Source: Nevskia sp.
Lineage (GTDB): Bacteria > Pseudomonadota > Gammaproteobacteria > Nevskiales > Nevskiaceae
Assembly: GCA_031291075.1 (NCBI GenBank)
Contig: JARLJS010000088.1
Location: 29,117-93,116, forward strand
Direction of reading: 5' to 3'
DNA length: 64,000 nucleotides
Position 1 is the stretch's first letter. Every line of letters starts with the position of its first letter. The notes under the pieces are model-generated. The model saw only the letters and a list, made by a program, of their open reading frames with translations. It was not told the origin of the DNA and did no database searches. A program made the position numbers and the translations under genes. Positions 26,855 through 35,248 of this stretch are shown here, piece by piece.

Positions 26855-28216
26855 ATGAACGATTCCGCCCCCAAGCCGGAAGCCCCCGGCGCGCTGGACT
26901 TCGTCGCCGCCCTGCGCGGCGCGGCGCCGTACATCCACGCCCACAACGGCCGCGTCTTCGTCATCGCCTTCGGCGGCGAGGCGGCGCTGCGCCAGGATTT
27001 CGAGCGCCTGATCTACGACATCGCGCTGCTGCACAGCCTGGGCGTGCGGCTGGTGCTGGTGCACGGCGTGCGCCCGCAGATCGAGGCGGAACTGGCGGCG
27101 CGGAAGATCAAGCCGCAGTTCGCCGGCGACCTGCGCATCACCGATGGCACCGCCATGGAATGCGTCAAGGCGGCGATCGGCCGCCTGCGCATGGACATCG
27201 AGGCCAGGCTCAGCACCGGCCTGGCCAGCACGCCGATGGGCGGGGCGCGGCTGCGGGTGGCGGGCGGCAACTGGGTCACGGCGCGCCCGGTGGGCGTGCG
27301 CAACGGCATCGACCACCAGCTCACCGGCGAGGTGCGGCGCATCGACATCGCCACCATCCGCGAGGTGCTGGCGCAGGACCGCATCGCCCTGCTCTCCCCC
27401 ATCGGCTACTCGCCCACCGGCGAGATCTTCAACCTGCGCGCCGGCGAGGTGGCGCAGGCGGTGGCGACCGGCCTGGGCGCCGACAAGCTGATCTTCGTGC
27501 TCAACTCCGACCCCGACAACTGGAAGCTGGCGGACGAGACCGGCGACGCCGGCCAGCTCCCGCTGGGCGAGGCCGAGCGCCTGCTGGCGGCGAAGAGCGA
27601 TACCCTGCAACTGTCGGCCGAGGACCGCGCCCTGCTGCAGTCGGCCATGGCCGCCGGCCGCGGCGGCGTCAAGCGCGTGCACCTGATCGGCGCCGATCCG
27701 CACGGCGCCCTGCTGCGCGAGCTGTACACCCGCGACGGCTGCGGCCTGATGTTCTATTCCGACGAGAACTACGAGGCGGTGCGCGAAGCCAGCATCGAGG
27801 ACGTCGGCGGCATCCTGGCCCTGATCAAGCCGCTGGAGGACGCCGGCATCCTGGTGCCGCGCTCGCGCGAGCAGCTGGAACTGGAGATCAGCTTCTTCGA
27901 CGTGATGGTGCGCGACGGCACCGTCATCGCCTGCAGCGCCCTGTTCCCCTTCCCGCAGAACCAGATAGGCGAGTTCTCCTGCGTCGCCGTGCACCCCGAC
28001 TACCGCAATTCCGGCCGCGCCAGCGCCCTGCTGCTGCGCGCCGAGGAGTCGGCGCGCAAGTTGGGGCTGAAGAAGCTGTTCTCGCTCACCACCCACACGC
28101 CGCACTGGTTCCTGGAGCACGGCTTCGTGCAGGCCGTGATCGAGGACCTGCCGATGCAGAAGCAGCGGATTTACAACTATCAGCGCAAGTCGATTGTGCT
28201 GGTGAAGGAGTTGTGA
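26855..28216 (+). CDS. argA: Amino-acid N-acetyltransferase (N-acetylglutamate synthase)
   Basis: A 453-residue protein that makes N-acetylglutamate from acetyl-CoA and glutamate, the first step of arginine synthesis. The N-terminal amino-acid-kinase-like domain (about 20-295) has RVFVIAFGGEAA and VLVHGVRPQIEAEL and normally carries arginine feedback inhibition. The C-terminal GNAT domain (about 300-453) has EFSCVAVHPDYRNSGRASAL and LTTHTPHWFLEHGF. Domain order and length match gammaproteobacterial ArgA. Its stop overlaps the GTG of a small ORF. Confidence 0.95.
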   Translation: MNDSAPKPEAPGALDFVAALRGAAPYIHAHNGRVFVIAFGGEAALRQDFERLIYDIALLHSLGVRLVLVHGVRPQIEAELAARKIKPQFAGDLRITDGTAMECVKAAIGRLRMDIEARLSTGLASTPMGGARLRVAGGNWVTARPVGVRNGIDHQLTGEVRRIDIATIREVLAQDRIALLSPIGYSPTGEIFNLRAGEVAQAVATGLGADKLIFVLNSDPDNWKLADETGDAGQLPLGEAERLLAAKSDTLQLSAEDRALLQSAMAAGRGGVKRVHLIGADPHGALLRELYTRDGCGLMFYSDENYEAVREASIEDVGGILALIKPLEDAGILVPRSREQLELEISFFDVMVRDGTVIACSALFPFPQNQIGEFSCVAVHPDYRNSGRASALLLRAEESARKLGLKKLFSLTTHTPHWFLEHGFVQAVIEDLPMQKQRIYNYQRKSIVLVKEL

Positions 28217-28461
28217 GCACCCGCTGCGAAGTGCACGGGCAGGCGCTCGTGCCGGGCGAGGCGGAAGTGGTCTACGGCATCTGGACCGGCGACGGCTTCG
28301 AGGAGACGCGGCGCAGGTTGTTCCCGCAGGCGCACTCGCACATCGCCTGCGGCTGCTTCTACAGTGCTGAATTCCCCAGGACGGGCGCGGTGCTCATGTG
28401 TCCTGCATGCCGGGAGGCGGAGGCGGACTGGATGTCCTTTTTCAGTCCGGCCGGGGGATGA
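28213..28461 (+). CDS. Small cysteine-rich protein, possible zinc-binding
   Basis: An 82-residue protein from a GTG at 28213 that overlaps the argA stop (GTGA). It begins VSTRCEVHGQALVPGEAEVV and carries C-E-V-H, H-I-A-C-G-C and C-P-A-C motifs, a spacing that suggests one zinc site. No family recognised. The 4-bp coupling to argA and the lack of another start support it as a gene. The same frame runs far upstream antiphase to argA, so only this tail is credible. Confidence 0.5.
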   Translation: MSTRCEVHGQALVPGEAEVVYGIWTGDGFEETRRRLFPQAHSHIACGCFYSAEFPRTGAVLMCPACREAEADWMSFFSPAGG

Positions 28462-28483
28462 AGCCAAGTAGTACACTCTTGTT

Positions 28484-28723
28484 ATGAAAAGCGCCGCGCA
28501 ACTCGAGAAGGACGTTCTCCGCCTGCCCCCGGCTGAACGCGCCCACCTGGCCTTGGCGGCCTGGGAAAGCCTGGAGGCCGATCCTGCTCTCGCAGCAGAT
28601 CCCGCCTTGGACCCCGAAGGGGTGGCCCTGGCGCTCGAACGCGACCGCCAAATCGATTCCGGGCTCCGAAACGCCCTGACCCATGAAGAATTTCGCGAGC
28701 GCACGCGCGGCGCCGTGAAATGA
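28484..28723 (+). CDS. Addiction-module antitoxin (TIGR02574-type)
   Basis: A 79-residue acidic protein of the addiction-module component type. L-P-x-x-E-R-A-H-L-A-L-A-A-W-E-S-L (about 14-31) is the family signature; the protein ends in a basic tail. It precedes a RelE/ParE-like toxin with a 4-bp ATGA overlap, the standard antitoxin-toxin order. Presumed role: bind and neutralise the toxin and repress the operon. Confidence 0.83.
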   Translation: MKSAAQLEKDVLRLPPAERAHLALAAWESLEADPALAADPALDPEGVALALERDRQIDSGLRNALTHEEFRERTRGAVK

Positions 28724-29013
28724 AGGTCGAATATCATCCCGAAACTGCGGATGATCTGAATTCGGCCGTATCACACTACAACGCGTTGCGGCCGGGCCTC
28801 GGCGATGCACTCAGAGCGCAAGTCTACGCCGCCGTCGACCGCATCCTTGGCCGGCCGTTGACATACCCCAGGATTGAAGGCGAAATCCGGCGCTGCCTGG
28901 TACATCGCTTTCCCTATTCGATCCTGTTCAGGGTCGTGACTTCCGAGAATATTCGTATTCTCGTGATCCGGCACCACCGCCGCCATCCGGCCTTTGGTTT
29001 GTCGAGACGATAG
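28720..29013 (+). CDS. RelE/ParE-family toxin
   Basis: A 97-residue basic protein. K-V-E-Y-H-P-E-T-A-D-D-L (2-13), a helical segment, then R-C-L-V-H-R-F-P-Y-S-I-L-F-R (about 63-76) and I-L-V-I-R-H-H-R-R-H-P (about 84-94) match ParE/RelE-superfamily toxins. RelE members cut mRNA on the ribosome, ParE members poison gyrase; which applies cannot be read from sequence. The start overlaps the antitoxin stop. The pair looks intact. Confidence 0.85.
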   Translation: MKVEYHPETADDLNSAVSHYNALRPGLGDALRAQVYAAVDRILGRPLTYPRIEGEIRRCLVHRFPYSILFRVVTSENIRILVIRHHRRHPAFGLSRR

Positions 29014-29060
29014 CTCGGCGGGGATGAAGCGGAGCGAATCCCGGCGAAACCGAGTGCACC

Positions 29061-29086
29061 GCTGGGTTCACTTCGTTCAACCCAGC
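29061..29086. terminator. Hairpin between convergent toxin and TPR genes
   Basis: GCTGGGTT (29061-29068) and AACCCAGC (29079-29086) form a perfect stem between the convergent ends at 29013 and 29094. It could act in both directions. No poly-T run is present. Confidence 0.45.
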
Positions 29087-29093
29087 CTGCACA

Positions 29094-29915
29094 TCACTCC
29101 GCTTCGGCCTGCATCAGCCGCCGGTACCGCGACATGTGCCGGATCGCGTCCTGCGGCTTTCCCAGCTTTTCGTAGAGCAGCGCCACGTTGTAGTGGGCGT
29201 CGGCCAGGCCGGGATCGCCGTGCAGGGCGGCCTCGTAGTTCTCGACCGCTTCCGGCTTGCGGTCCAGGTCGTCCATCAGCACGGCGAGGTTATAGCGCAA
29301 CAGTGCATCCTCGCCGCAGGTCTCCAGGGCCGCGCGGTAGACCTTCTCCGCCTCGGCGTACCGCCCGGCCTCGTGCAGCAGCCGACCGAGATTGATGCGG
29401 GCATCGAGCCGCCCGGGATCGGCCTCGATGGCCTTGGCATAGGCGTCCATCGCGGCCTTGGGGTCCTTCGCTTCCAGTGCCAGGCCGCGATCGAACCAGT
29501 CATCTCCCGCCGTCTCCGGTGGGGCGGCGGGGCGCTCGATCACGCTGAGCGAGCCCTGATCCGGGTCGCCTTCGAACGCCAACAGGTACTGCCCGGAATC
29601 GGCCTGCCGCTGGCCGGTGCCGTCGCGCACCACCACCTGGTCGCCCACCGCGCCGATCGACAGCCCGGACAGCGGCATGGTTTCGGGCAACTGGCGCCGC
29701 AATTCCTTCAACGAGCGTGTGATGCGCTTGGCCGGCACCTTGGCGGCGGCCAGAGACTGCGCGGTGCGCAGCACGATCAGGTCCTGGAACGAGAACAGCA
29801 GGGCATTGCGGGGACCGCGGCCCGGCGTGACGAAGCCGGCGGAGACCAGCGCGCGGATCGCGCTGCGGGGCATGCCCAGCATCTTCTCGACGTCGCTCAC
29901 GCCATACTGGTGCAT
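29094..29915 (-). CDS. MerR-like HTH plus TPR-repeat protein linked to the NHEJ operon
   Basis: A 273-residue protein. The N-terminus (about 3-75) is a MerR-type winged helix: YGVSDVEKMLGMPRSAIRAL, GFVTPGRGPRNALLFSFQDL. A middle region (about 80-135) has no assigned domain. The C-terminal half has tandem TPRs (W-F-D-R-G-L-A-L-E at about 142, then units starting near 168, 202 and 236). It is the last gene of a ligD-ku-this order, 33 bp after ku. Genes of this architecture are known near Ku/LigD in proteobacteria, so a regulatory or scaffolding role in end joining is reasonable but untested. Confidence 0.75.
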   Translation of the reverse strand: MHQYGVSDVEKMLGMPRSAIRALVSAGFVTPGRGPRNALLFSFQDLIVLRTAQSLAAAKVPAKRITRSLKELRRQLPETMPLSGLSIGAVGDQVVVRDGTGQRQADSGQYLLAFEGDPDQGSLSVIERPAAPPETAGDDWFDRGLALEAKDPKAAMDAYAKAIEADPGRLDARINLGRLLHEAGRYAEAEKVYRAALETCGEDALLRYNLAVLMDDLDRKPEAVENYEAALHGDPGLADAHYNVALLYEKLGKPQDAIRHMSRYRRLMQAEAE

Positions 29916-29948
29916 GGACCCGCCGGACGCGTGTGAAGTGGGTTCGCC

Positions 29949-30851
29949 TTATTTCTTGGCGCGGCCGCGTGCAGGGGCTGCCTCGGTCGCTTCAGCCAAT
30001 GCCGGCGCCCGCTTGGGCGGCTTGCGCTTGCCGGCTTCGGCCGGCTGCTCGGCTTCCGCCTGCTTGGCCGGGGCGGCGCCCTTGCGCTCCAGGCTGGCGC
30101 GCAGCGCTTCCATCAGGTCGATCACCTGGGCCCCGCCCTCGGGCGCCTCGGCCATGGTGATCTCCTGGCCGTCCACCTTCTTCTGCACCGCGGCCTCGAT
30201 GCGCTCGCGCACCTCGTCCTTGTAGAGGCTGGGATCGAAGGCCTTGCTGGTTTGCTGCTCGATGAGCTGCTCGGCCAGCTTGAGCTCGCCTTCGCGCACG
30301 TCCATTTTCGGGATGTCGAGGTCCTTCATCGAGCGGACCTCCTCGCGGTACAGCAGCTGCTGCATGATGAGCCCGTCGTCCAGCGCGCGGATCATCACGA
30401 TGTGCTCCTTGCCGCGCGCGGCCCAGTGGCCGATGGCGCAACGGCCGGACTCGCGCAGGGCGCGGGCGAACAGGGCGTAGGGCTTGGCGCCGCCCTTGTC
30501 GGGAGCGAGGTAGTAGGCCTTGTCGAAGTAGACCGGGTCCACCGTCTCCAGCGGCACGAATTCGGTGATGTCGGCGCAGTGGGTACCGGCCTCCTCCAGC
30601 GCCTTGATCTCCTCCGGCGAGAACATCACGTACTGGTCCTTGGCGAACTCGTAGCCCTTGACGATGTCCTCGCGCGCGACCGGGACCTCCTCCTTCACGC
30701 AGATGTACTGCTGCTTGAGGCGCGAGCCGCAGCCCTTGTGCAGCATGTTGAAGGTGATGGAGCGGCTCGACTCGGTGGCCGTATACAGCTTCACCGGGAT
30801 CGACACCAGCCCGAAGGAAATCGTCAGCGACCCTATCGACCGTGCAGCCAT
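29949..30851 (-). CDS. ku: Non-homologous end-joining protein Ku
   Basis: A 300-residue bacterial Ku that binds DNA ends as a homodimer and recruits LigD. It begins MAARSIGSLTISFGLVSIPV and continues with KLYTATES, the usual bacterial Ku opening. The core beta-barrel domain reaches about residue 255, followed by a lysine/alanine-rich tail (about 255-300, GKRKPPKRAP and GRAKK) of the kind that tunes DNA binding and ligase recruitment. The frame is open far upstream through ligD, but this Met matches the family start. It lies 20 bp after ligD. Confidence 0.95.
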   Translation of the reverse strand: MAARSIGSLTISFGLVSIPVKLYTATESSRSITFNMLHKGCGSRLKQQYICVKEEVPVAREDIVKGYEFAKDQYVMFSPEEIKALEEAGTHCADITEFVPLETVDPVYFDKAYYLAPDKGGAKPYALFARALRESGRCAIGHWAARGKEHIVMIRALDDGLIMQQLLYREEVRSMKDLDIPKMDVREGELKLAEQLIEQQTSKAFDPSLYKDEVRERIEAAVQKKVDGQEITMAEAPEGGAQVIDLMEALRASLERKGAAPAKQAEAEQPAEAGKRKPPKRAPALAEATEAAPARGRAKK

Positions 30852-30871
30852 GACCACCTCCCAACCGGCAA

Positions 30872-33574
30872 TCAGCCCTTGAGTACATCCTCCAGGCTTT
30901 GCTTGCGCTTGAGGGCGTCGCGCCAGCGATCGCCCGTTTCCGCCAGCCGCTGCGCCGCATTGGTGAGCCTGAAATCGAGCGGGTGCGCAGCGGCAAGCTC
31001 TTCCCAGGTCACCGGCATAGAGACCGGCGCACCTGCCTCGCCTCTTGGCGAGTATGCCACATTCAGGGTCTTGCCGCGGACGTTCATGTTGTAATCCATG
31101 AAGATTTTGCCGGTGCGCTTGGGGATGCTCCATTCCAGGGTGATGTCCTTGGGGTGCTGGCGCATGAGGTGCCGCCCCACCAGCTCGGAGACGTGGCGGG
31201 CGGCCTCGAAGTCGAGCGTGCGCCGGATCGGCACGAACACGTGCAGGCCGGTCTTGCCGGAGGTCTTGACGATCGGCTCCAGGCTCATGCTGTTCAGCAG
31301 CTCGCGCAGCCAGAACGCCACTTCCTTGCCCTTGTTGAAGGCGACCGTGTTCAGCTCCGGCTCGTCGCCCGGCTTCTCCTTGCCGGAATAAATATAAGGG
31401 TCGAGGTCGAATACCACGTAGTCGGGGTAGTTCAGCACCGAGGCTTCCAGCGATTCCTTCGACGTCGCGTAGTCGGTGCTCTTCGACGCCGCGTCCGCCT
31501 CCACCCGCGCGCGCGAGTGCCAGACGTGAAACTCCAGCGTGCCCGATTGGGCCAGCCACAGCAGGGTGGCCAGGTTGTTGCACAGCAGGTATTCGTGTTC
31601 CTCGTCCTTGTGGGCCGAGTACACCGTGATGGTCTCGGTGAACTCCGGCCGCTCCTGCTCCCAGTGCTTCTGGAAGAAGCGCTGCTTGCCGATGCCGTCC
31701 GGCATGCGGATCATGGTCAGCGGACGATCCGCCAGGTGCGGCAGCATGCAGGGCGAGACCTGCGCCAGGTAGCGCAGCAGGTCGCGCTTGGTCAGGGCCG
31801 GCTGGCGCAGCGCCGCGTCGGCCGGCCAGTAGACTCGGTCGAGATGGGTGAGCCGGACCTGGTGCTCCCCCACCAGCAGCGGGAACGCGTTGCGGCGGTT
31901 GTCGAGCGGGGGCACCACCACCACGACGGGGGTCTGCCGTCCCCTCGCCGCGGGAGCGGCACCGGCGCTGATGCGGGTGCCGTCGTGGCGCCGCACCTTG
32001 GCGGCGTCGACATCGTCGCGCAGGCGCAGGAAGATGGGCTCGCGCAGGTGACCGTCGGCGGTCCAGCTGTGGAACTTGATCTCCGCCACCAGTTGCGGCT
32101 CGACCCAGGTGGCCGGGTTGTTCAGCTCTGGTTTCTCGGCGAAGGGGCACTTGTCGTGCTTGAGCGGCTGCAAGCGCTTCAGGATCTGCTTGAGCGTGCG
32201 TTCGTCGAAGCCGGAGCCGACGTGGGTGGCGAAGTGCAGGCGCTTCCTGTCCCAGTAGCCGACCAGCAGCGCGCCGAGCGGCTGGCGCGAGCCGCCGCCG
32301 CGGGTATAGCCGCCGATGACGAATTCGGCGCTGAGCATGGGCTTGACCTTGATCCAGGACGGCGAGCGCTTGCCGGCCTCGTAGGCGCTCAACTTGCGCT
32401 TGCCCACCACGCCCTCGAAACCGCTGGCCAACGCCGCCTCCTGCAGGGCCAGGCCGTCCTCCATGGCATGCACCGGCTGCACCGTCGACGAAGGCAGCAG
32501 GCACTGCAGCAGGTAGCGGCGCCGGTCCTGGTAGGGCGCCTTGCGCAGATCGACGCCGGCGAAGTACAGCAGGTCGAAGCAGTAGAAGATCACCGCCACG
32601 CTGCGATCGGCGGCGGCGATCTCGCGTTCGGTCTTGAGCTGCACGCGGTTCTGCAGGGCGTTGAACGAAGGCCGGCCGGCGGCGTCGAACGCCACCAGCT
32701 CGCCGTCGAGGATCATGCCGTCCACCGCCTGCTTGCGCAGCTCTTCCGCCAGCTGCGGAAAGATGGCGGACAACTCCAGCTCGCGCCGCGACCGCAGCTT
32801 CACGCCGTTGGCGTCGATGAAGGCCAGCACGCGGTAGCCGTCGAGCTTGGGCTCCCACATCCAGTCCGGGCGGTTGAAGGCGGCGTCCGCGGTTTCGGCC
32901 AGCATCGGCGAGAGTTTCGCCGGCATCGGCGCGACCTTCCCCGCCGGCACCAGCTGGGCCGCGCCCATGCGCCGCACCGGCACCGTCTTCAGGTGTTCGA
33001 CCGCCACGCCGGACAACACCGAACGGTTCTGCGCCGTGACGTCCACTTTTACGGCGAAGCGGTCGCGGTGCTTGAGCAGCAGCCAGCTCGTGGGGTCCTT
33101 GGCGGTGCGCACCAGGGCGAAGGAGCCCTTGAGCTTCTCGCCGCGCAGCTGGAAGCTGAGCTTGCCCTGCTCCAACCCCTCGCGCACGCGGCGTTCCGCC
33201 TCGGCGCGGTCATGGAACCAGGTGCCGCCCTCGTCCGGCGAGTACACACCGCAGTCCCACACGATCACCTCGCCGGCGCCGTACTGGCCGGGCGGGATCA
33301 CGCCCTCGAAGGAGGCGTAGTCGTAGGGATGGTCCTCGGTCTGCACCGCCAGGCGCTTGTCCTCCAGGCTCAGCGAAGGGCCCTTGGGCACCGCCCAGGA
33401 CTTGAGCACGCCGTCGCACTCGAGGCGGAAGTCGTAGTGCAGGCGCCGCGCCGAATGCTGCTGCACCACGAACAGCAACGGTCCCGCCGCCGCACCCGCA
33501 GCCGCGGGCGCCGGTTCCGGCGTCGCTTCGAATTTCCGCTTGGCGGCGTATTCGCTAAGCTTGTTCTTCGCCAT
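30872..33574 (-). CDS. ligD: Multifunctional DNA ligase D (PE-LIG-POL)
   Basis: A 900-residue protein with three domains in Pseudomonas-like order. The 3'-phosphoesterase domain (about 30-190) has HYDFRLECDGVLKSW and G-V-I-P-P-G-Q-Y-G-A-G. The ATP-dependent ligase (about 220-560) has the nucleotidyl motif EPKLDGYR with the catalytic lysine near 243. The primase-polymerase domain (about 610-890) has L-T-H-L-D-R-V-Y-W-P and the metal-binding VVFDLDPYI. It processes and seals double-strand breaks with Ku. It leads the ligD-ku-MerR/TPR operon, and its start is only 15 bp from that of a divergent hydrolase gene. Confidence 0.95.
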   Translation of the reverse strand: MAKNKLSEYAAKRKFEATPEPAPAAAGAAAGPLLFVVQQHSARRLHYDFRLECDGVLKSWAVPKGPSLSLEDKRLAVQTEDHPYDYASFEGVIPPGQYGAGEVIVWDCGVYSPDEGGTWFHDRAEAERRVREGLEQGKLSFQLRGEKLKGSFALVRTAKDPTSWLLLKHRDRFAVKVDVTAQNRSVLSGVAVEHLKTVPVRRMGAAQLVPAGKVAPMPAKLSPMLAETADAAFNRPDWMWEPKLDGYRVLAFIDANGVKLRSRRELELSAIFPQLAEELRKQAVDGMILDGELVAFDAAGRPSFNALQNRVQLKTEREIAAADRSVAVIFYCFDLLYFAGVDLRKAPYQDRRRYLLQCLLPSSTVQPVHAMEDGLALQEAALASGFEGVVGKRKLSAYEAGKRSPSWIKVKPMLSAEFVIGGYTRGGGSRQPLGALLVGYWDRKRLHFATHVGSGFDERTLKQILKRLQPLKHDKCPFAEKPELNNPATWVEPQLVAEIKFHSWTADGHLREPIFLRLRDDVDAAKVRRHDGTRISAGAAPAARGRQTPVVVVVPPLDNRRNAFPLLVGEHQVRLTHLDRVYWPADAALRQPALTKRDLLRYLAQVSPCMLPHLADRPLTMIRMPDGIGKQRFFQKHWEQERPEFTETITVYSAHKDEEHEYLLCNNLATLLWLAQSGTLEFHVWHSRARVEADAASKSTDYATSKESLEASVLNYPDYVVFDLDPYIYSGKEKPGDEPELNTVAFNKGKEVAFWLRELLNSMSLEPIVKTSGKTGLHVFVPIRRTLDFEAARHVSELVGRHLMRQHPKDITLEWSIPKRTGKIFMDYNMNVRGKTLNVAYSPRGEAGAPVSMPVTWEELAAAHPLDFRLTNAAQRLAETGDRWRDALKRKQSLEDVLKG

Positions 33575-33589
33575 GTCACGGATTTAAGC

Positions 33590-34273
33590 ATGGGCTCCGC
33601 CGAGGCGCAGCAGCTGAAGATCGCGGTCGAAGGCGCGCAACCGGTTTCCGGCCTGCTGCTGGTGCCGCCCAAGGCGCGCGCCTGCCTGGTGCTGGCCCAT
33701 GGCGCCGGAGCGGGGATGAACCACCCCTTCATGGCCGCCGCCGCGGCCGGCCTGGCGCAACGCGGCATCGCCAGCCTGCGCTACCAGTTCCCCTATATGG
33801 AACGCGGGTCCAAGCGGCCGGACGCGCCGGCACTGGCCCAGGCCACCGTGCGCGCGGCCGTCGGCGAAGCGACCAGGCACTTGCCAAAGCTGGCGCTGTT
33901 CGCGGCCGGCAAGTCCTTCGGCGGCCGCATGAGCTCGCAGGCCCAGGCGGCGGCCGAACTGCCCGGCGTGCGCGGGCTGGTGTTCTTCGGCTTTCCGCTG
34001 CATGCGCCGGGCCAGCCCGGCAGCGCGCGCGGCGAGCACCTGTTCCAGGTCAAGGTGCCGATGTTGTTCCTGCAGGGTACGCGCGACGAGTTCGCCGGGC
34101 TGGACCTGCTGCGAGGGCTGGTCGGCAGGCTAGGCCAACGGGCGCATCTCGAGCTGCTGGAGCACGCCAACCACTCCTTCCACGTGCCCGCGCGCAGCGG
34201 CCGCACCGACGCGCAGGTGATGGCTCAGGCACTGGACAGCGCGGCGCAGTGGATCGGGGAGGTGCTGCAATGA
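33590..34273 (+). CDS. Alpha/beta hydrolase of the KANL3/TEX30 type
   Basis: A 227-residue protein. LVLAHGAGAGMNHPFM (about 35-50) is the oxyanion-hole region and AAGKSFGGRMSS (about 104-115) carries the G-x-S-x-G-like nucleophile elbow. V-P-M-L-F-L-Q-G-T-R-D-E-F and a late histidine (E-H-A-N-H-S-F) complete a triad. The substrate is unknown. Its ATG is 15 bp from the divergent ligD start and its stop overlaps the following DUF72 gene by 4 bp (ATGA). DUF72 genes often sit near such hydrolases and NHEJ genes. Confidence 0.82.
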   Translation: MGSAEAQQLKIAVEGAQPVSGLLLVPPKARACLVLAHGAGAGMNHPFMAAAAAGLAQRGIASLRYQFPYMERGSKRPDAPALAQATVRAAVGEATRHLPKLALFAAGKSFGGRMSSQAQAAAELPGVRGLVFFGFPLHAPGQPGSARGEHLFQVKVPMLFLQGTRDEFAGLDLLRGLVGRLGQRAHLELLEHANHSFHVPARSGRTDAQVMAQALDSAAQWIGEVLQ

Positions 34274-34977
34274 CCAGGCTCGTGGCCGGCGCCAGCGGTT
34301 ACTCCTTCAAGGAGTGGAAGGGCAGCTTCTACCCGGACGACATCAAGCCGGACGGCATGCTGGCCTGGTACTCGCAGCGCCTGCCGACGGTGGAGATCAA
34401 CAACACCTTCTACCAGATGCCCAAGGTGACGGTGCTGGAGAACTGGGCGCGCAGCACGCCGGAGAGCTTCCGCTTCGCCATCAAGGCCTCGCAGCGCATC
34501 ACCCACAAGGCGCGCATCAAGGCAGAGGACGCGGCGGATTCGCTGGCATACCTGTACAAGAACCTGGAAGCGCTCGGCGCCAAGCGCGGGCCGGTGCTGT
34601 TCCAGCTGCCGCCATTCCTGAAGAAGGACCTGCCGCGCCTGCGGGACTTCCTGCAGATCCTGCCGGCCGGACACGTGGCCGCCTTCGAGTTCCGCAACGA
34701 CAGCTGGTTCGACGACGAGGTCTACGCCCTGCTCAGGGGCGCGGAAGCGGCGCTGTGCCTGTCCGAGCGCGAGGACAACGCGCCGCCGCCGCTGGTCGAA
34801 ACCGCCCCCTGGGGCTACGTGCGGCTGCGCCTGGAGCAATACACCGAGCGCGAGCTGCAGCAGTGGGCGGACCGGCTGAACGCCACCGGCTGGCGGCAGA
34901 TCCACGTGTATTTCATGCACGAACCGACGGCGCCGGGATATGCTGGGACGCTAATGCGCTGTGCTGGCGCGATATAG
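34270..34977 (+). CDS. DUF72 family protein
   Basis: A 235-residue protein of the DUF72 (YecE-like) family, a TIM-barrel fold of unknown activity. It begins RLVAGASGYSFKEWKGSFYP and has V-E-I-N-N-T-F-Y, FRFAIKASQRITH, VLFQLPPFLK and FEFRNDSW, all characteristic. Translationally coupled to the preceding hydrolase gene by an ATGA overlap. Confidence 0.92.
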   Translation: MTRLVAGASGYSFKEWKGSFYPDDIKPDGMLAWYSQRLPTVEINNTFYQMPKVTVLENWARSTPESFRFAIKASQRITHKARIKAEDAADSLAYLYKNLEALGAKRGPVLFQLPPFLKKDLPRLRDFLQILPAGHVAAFEFRNDSWFDDEVYALLRGAEAALCLSEREDNAPPPLVETAPWGYVRLRLEQYTERELQQWADRLNATGWRQIHVYFMHEPTAPGYAGTLMRCAGAI

Positions 34978-34997
34978 CCGGCGGGAAGGACGAAGGC

Positions 34998-35207
34998 TCA
35001 AGGCAAGCCGTGGCCATCATATTCCACGCCACTACTGGCATCGCCATCCCGCAGCTTCGAGCGGGAACAGCGTTCTGCGATCTCCAGCAACTCATCCGAT
35101 AGGCTGCGCAAAGACGGCATCGGCGCATTGGCTTTGGTCGGCTCACGACCTGGGCGATCCTCGGCGTCCTTTATGCTGATACCCATTTGCACCTTACGTT
35201 CGGCCAC
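34998..35207 (-). pseudogene. VapB-type antitoxin remnant with internal deletion
   Basis: A 69-codon ORF whose start (MGISIKDAE, residue 8 on) resembles the N-terminus of PSK/VapB antitoxins, and whose end (LSDELLEIAERCSR then EYDGHGLP) resembles their C-terminus. The 35-45 residues normally between them (the helix set around L-A-R-E-L-A) are missing. No PIN toxin follows: the DUF72 gene ends at 34977. Best read as a relic; a small expressed protein cannot be excluded. Confidence 0.45.
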
Positions 35208-35248
35208 GATAACACCAGACTAGAGGCATTAAAGCCGCGAGTACAACC

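Noticed and set aside
30899..34273. Plus-strand frame of over 1,100 codons opposite ligD
   Set aside because: A GC-rich antisense shadow. Only its end (from 33590) carries a real hydrolase sequence; the rest lacks any recognisable fold.
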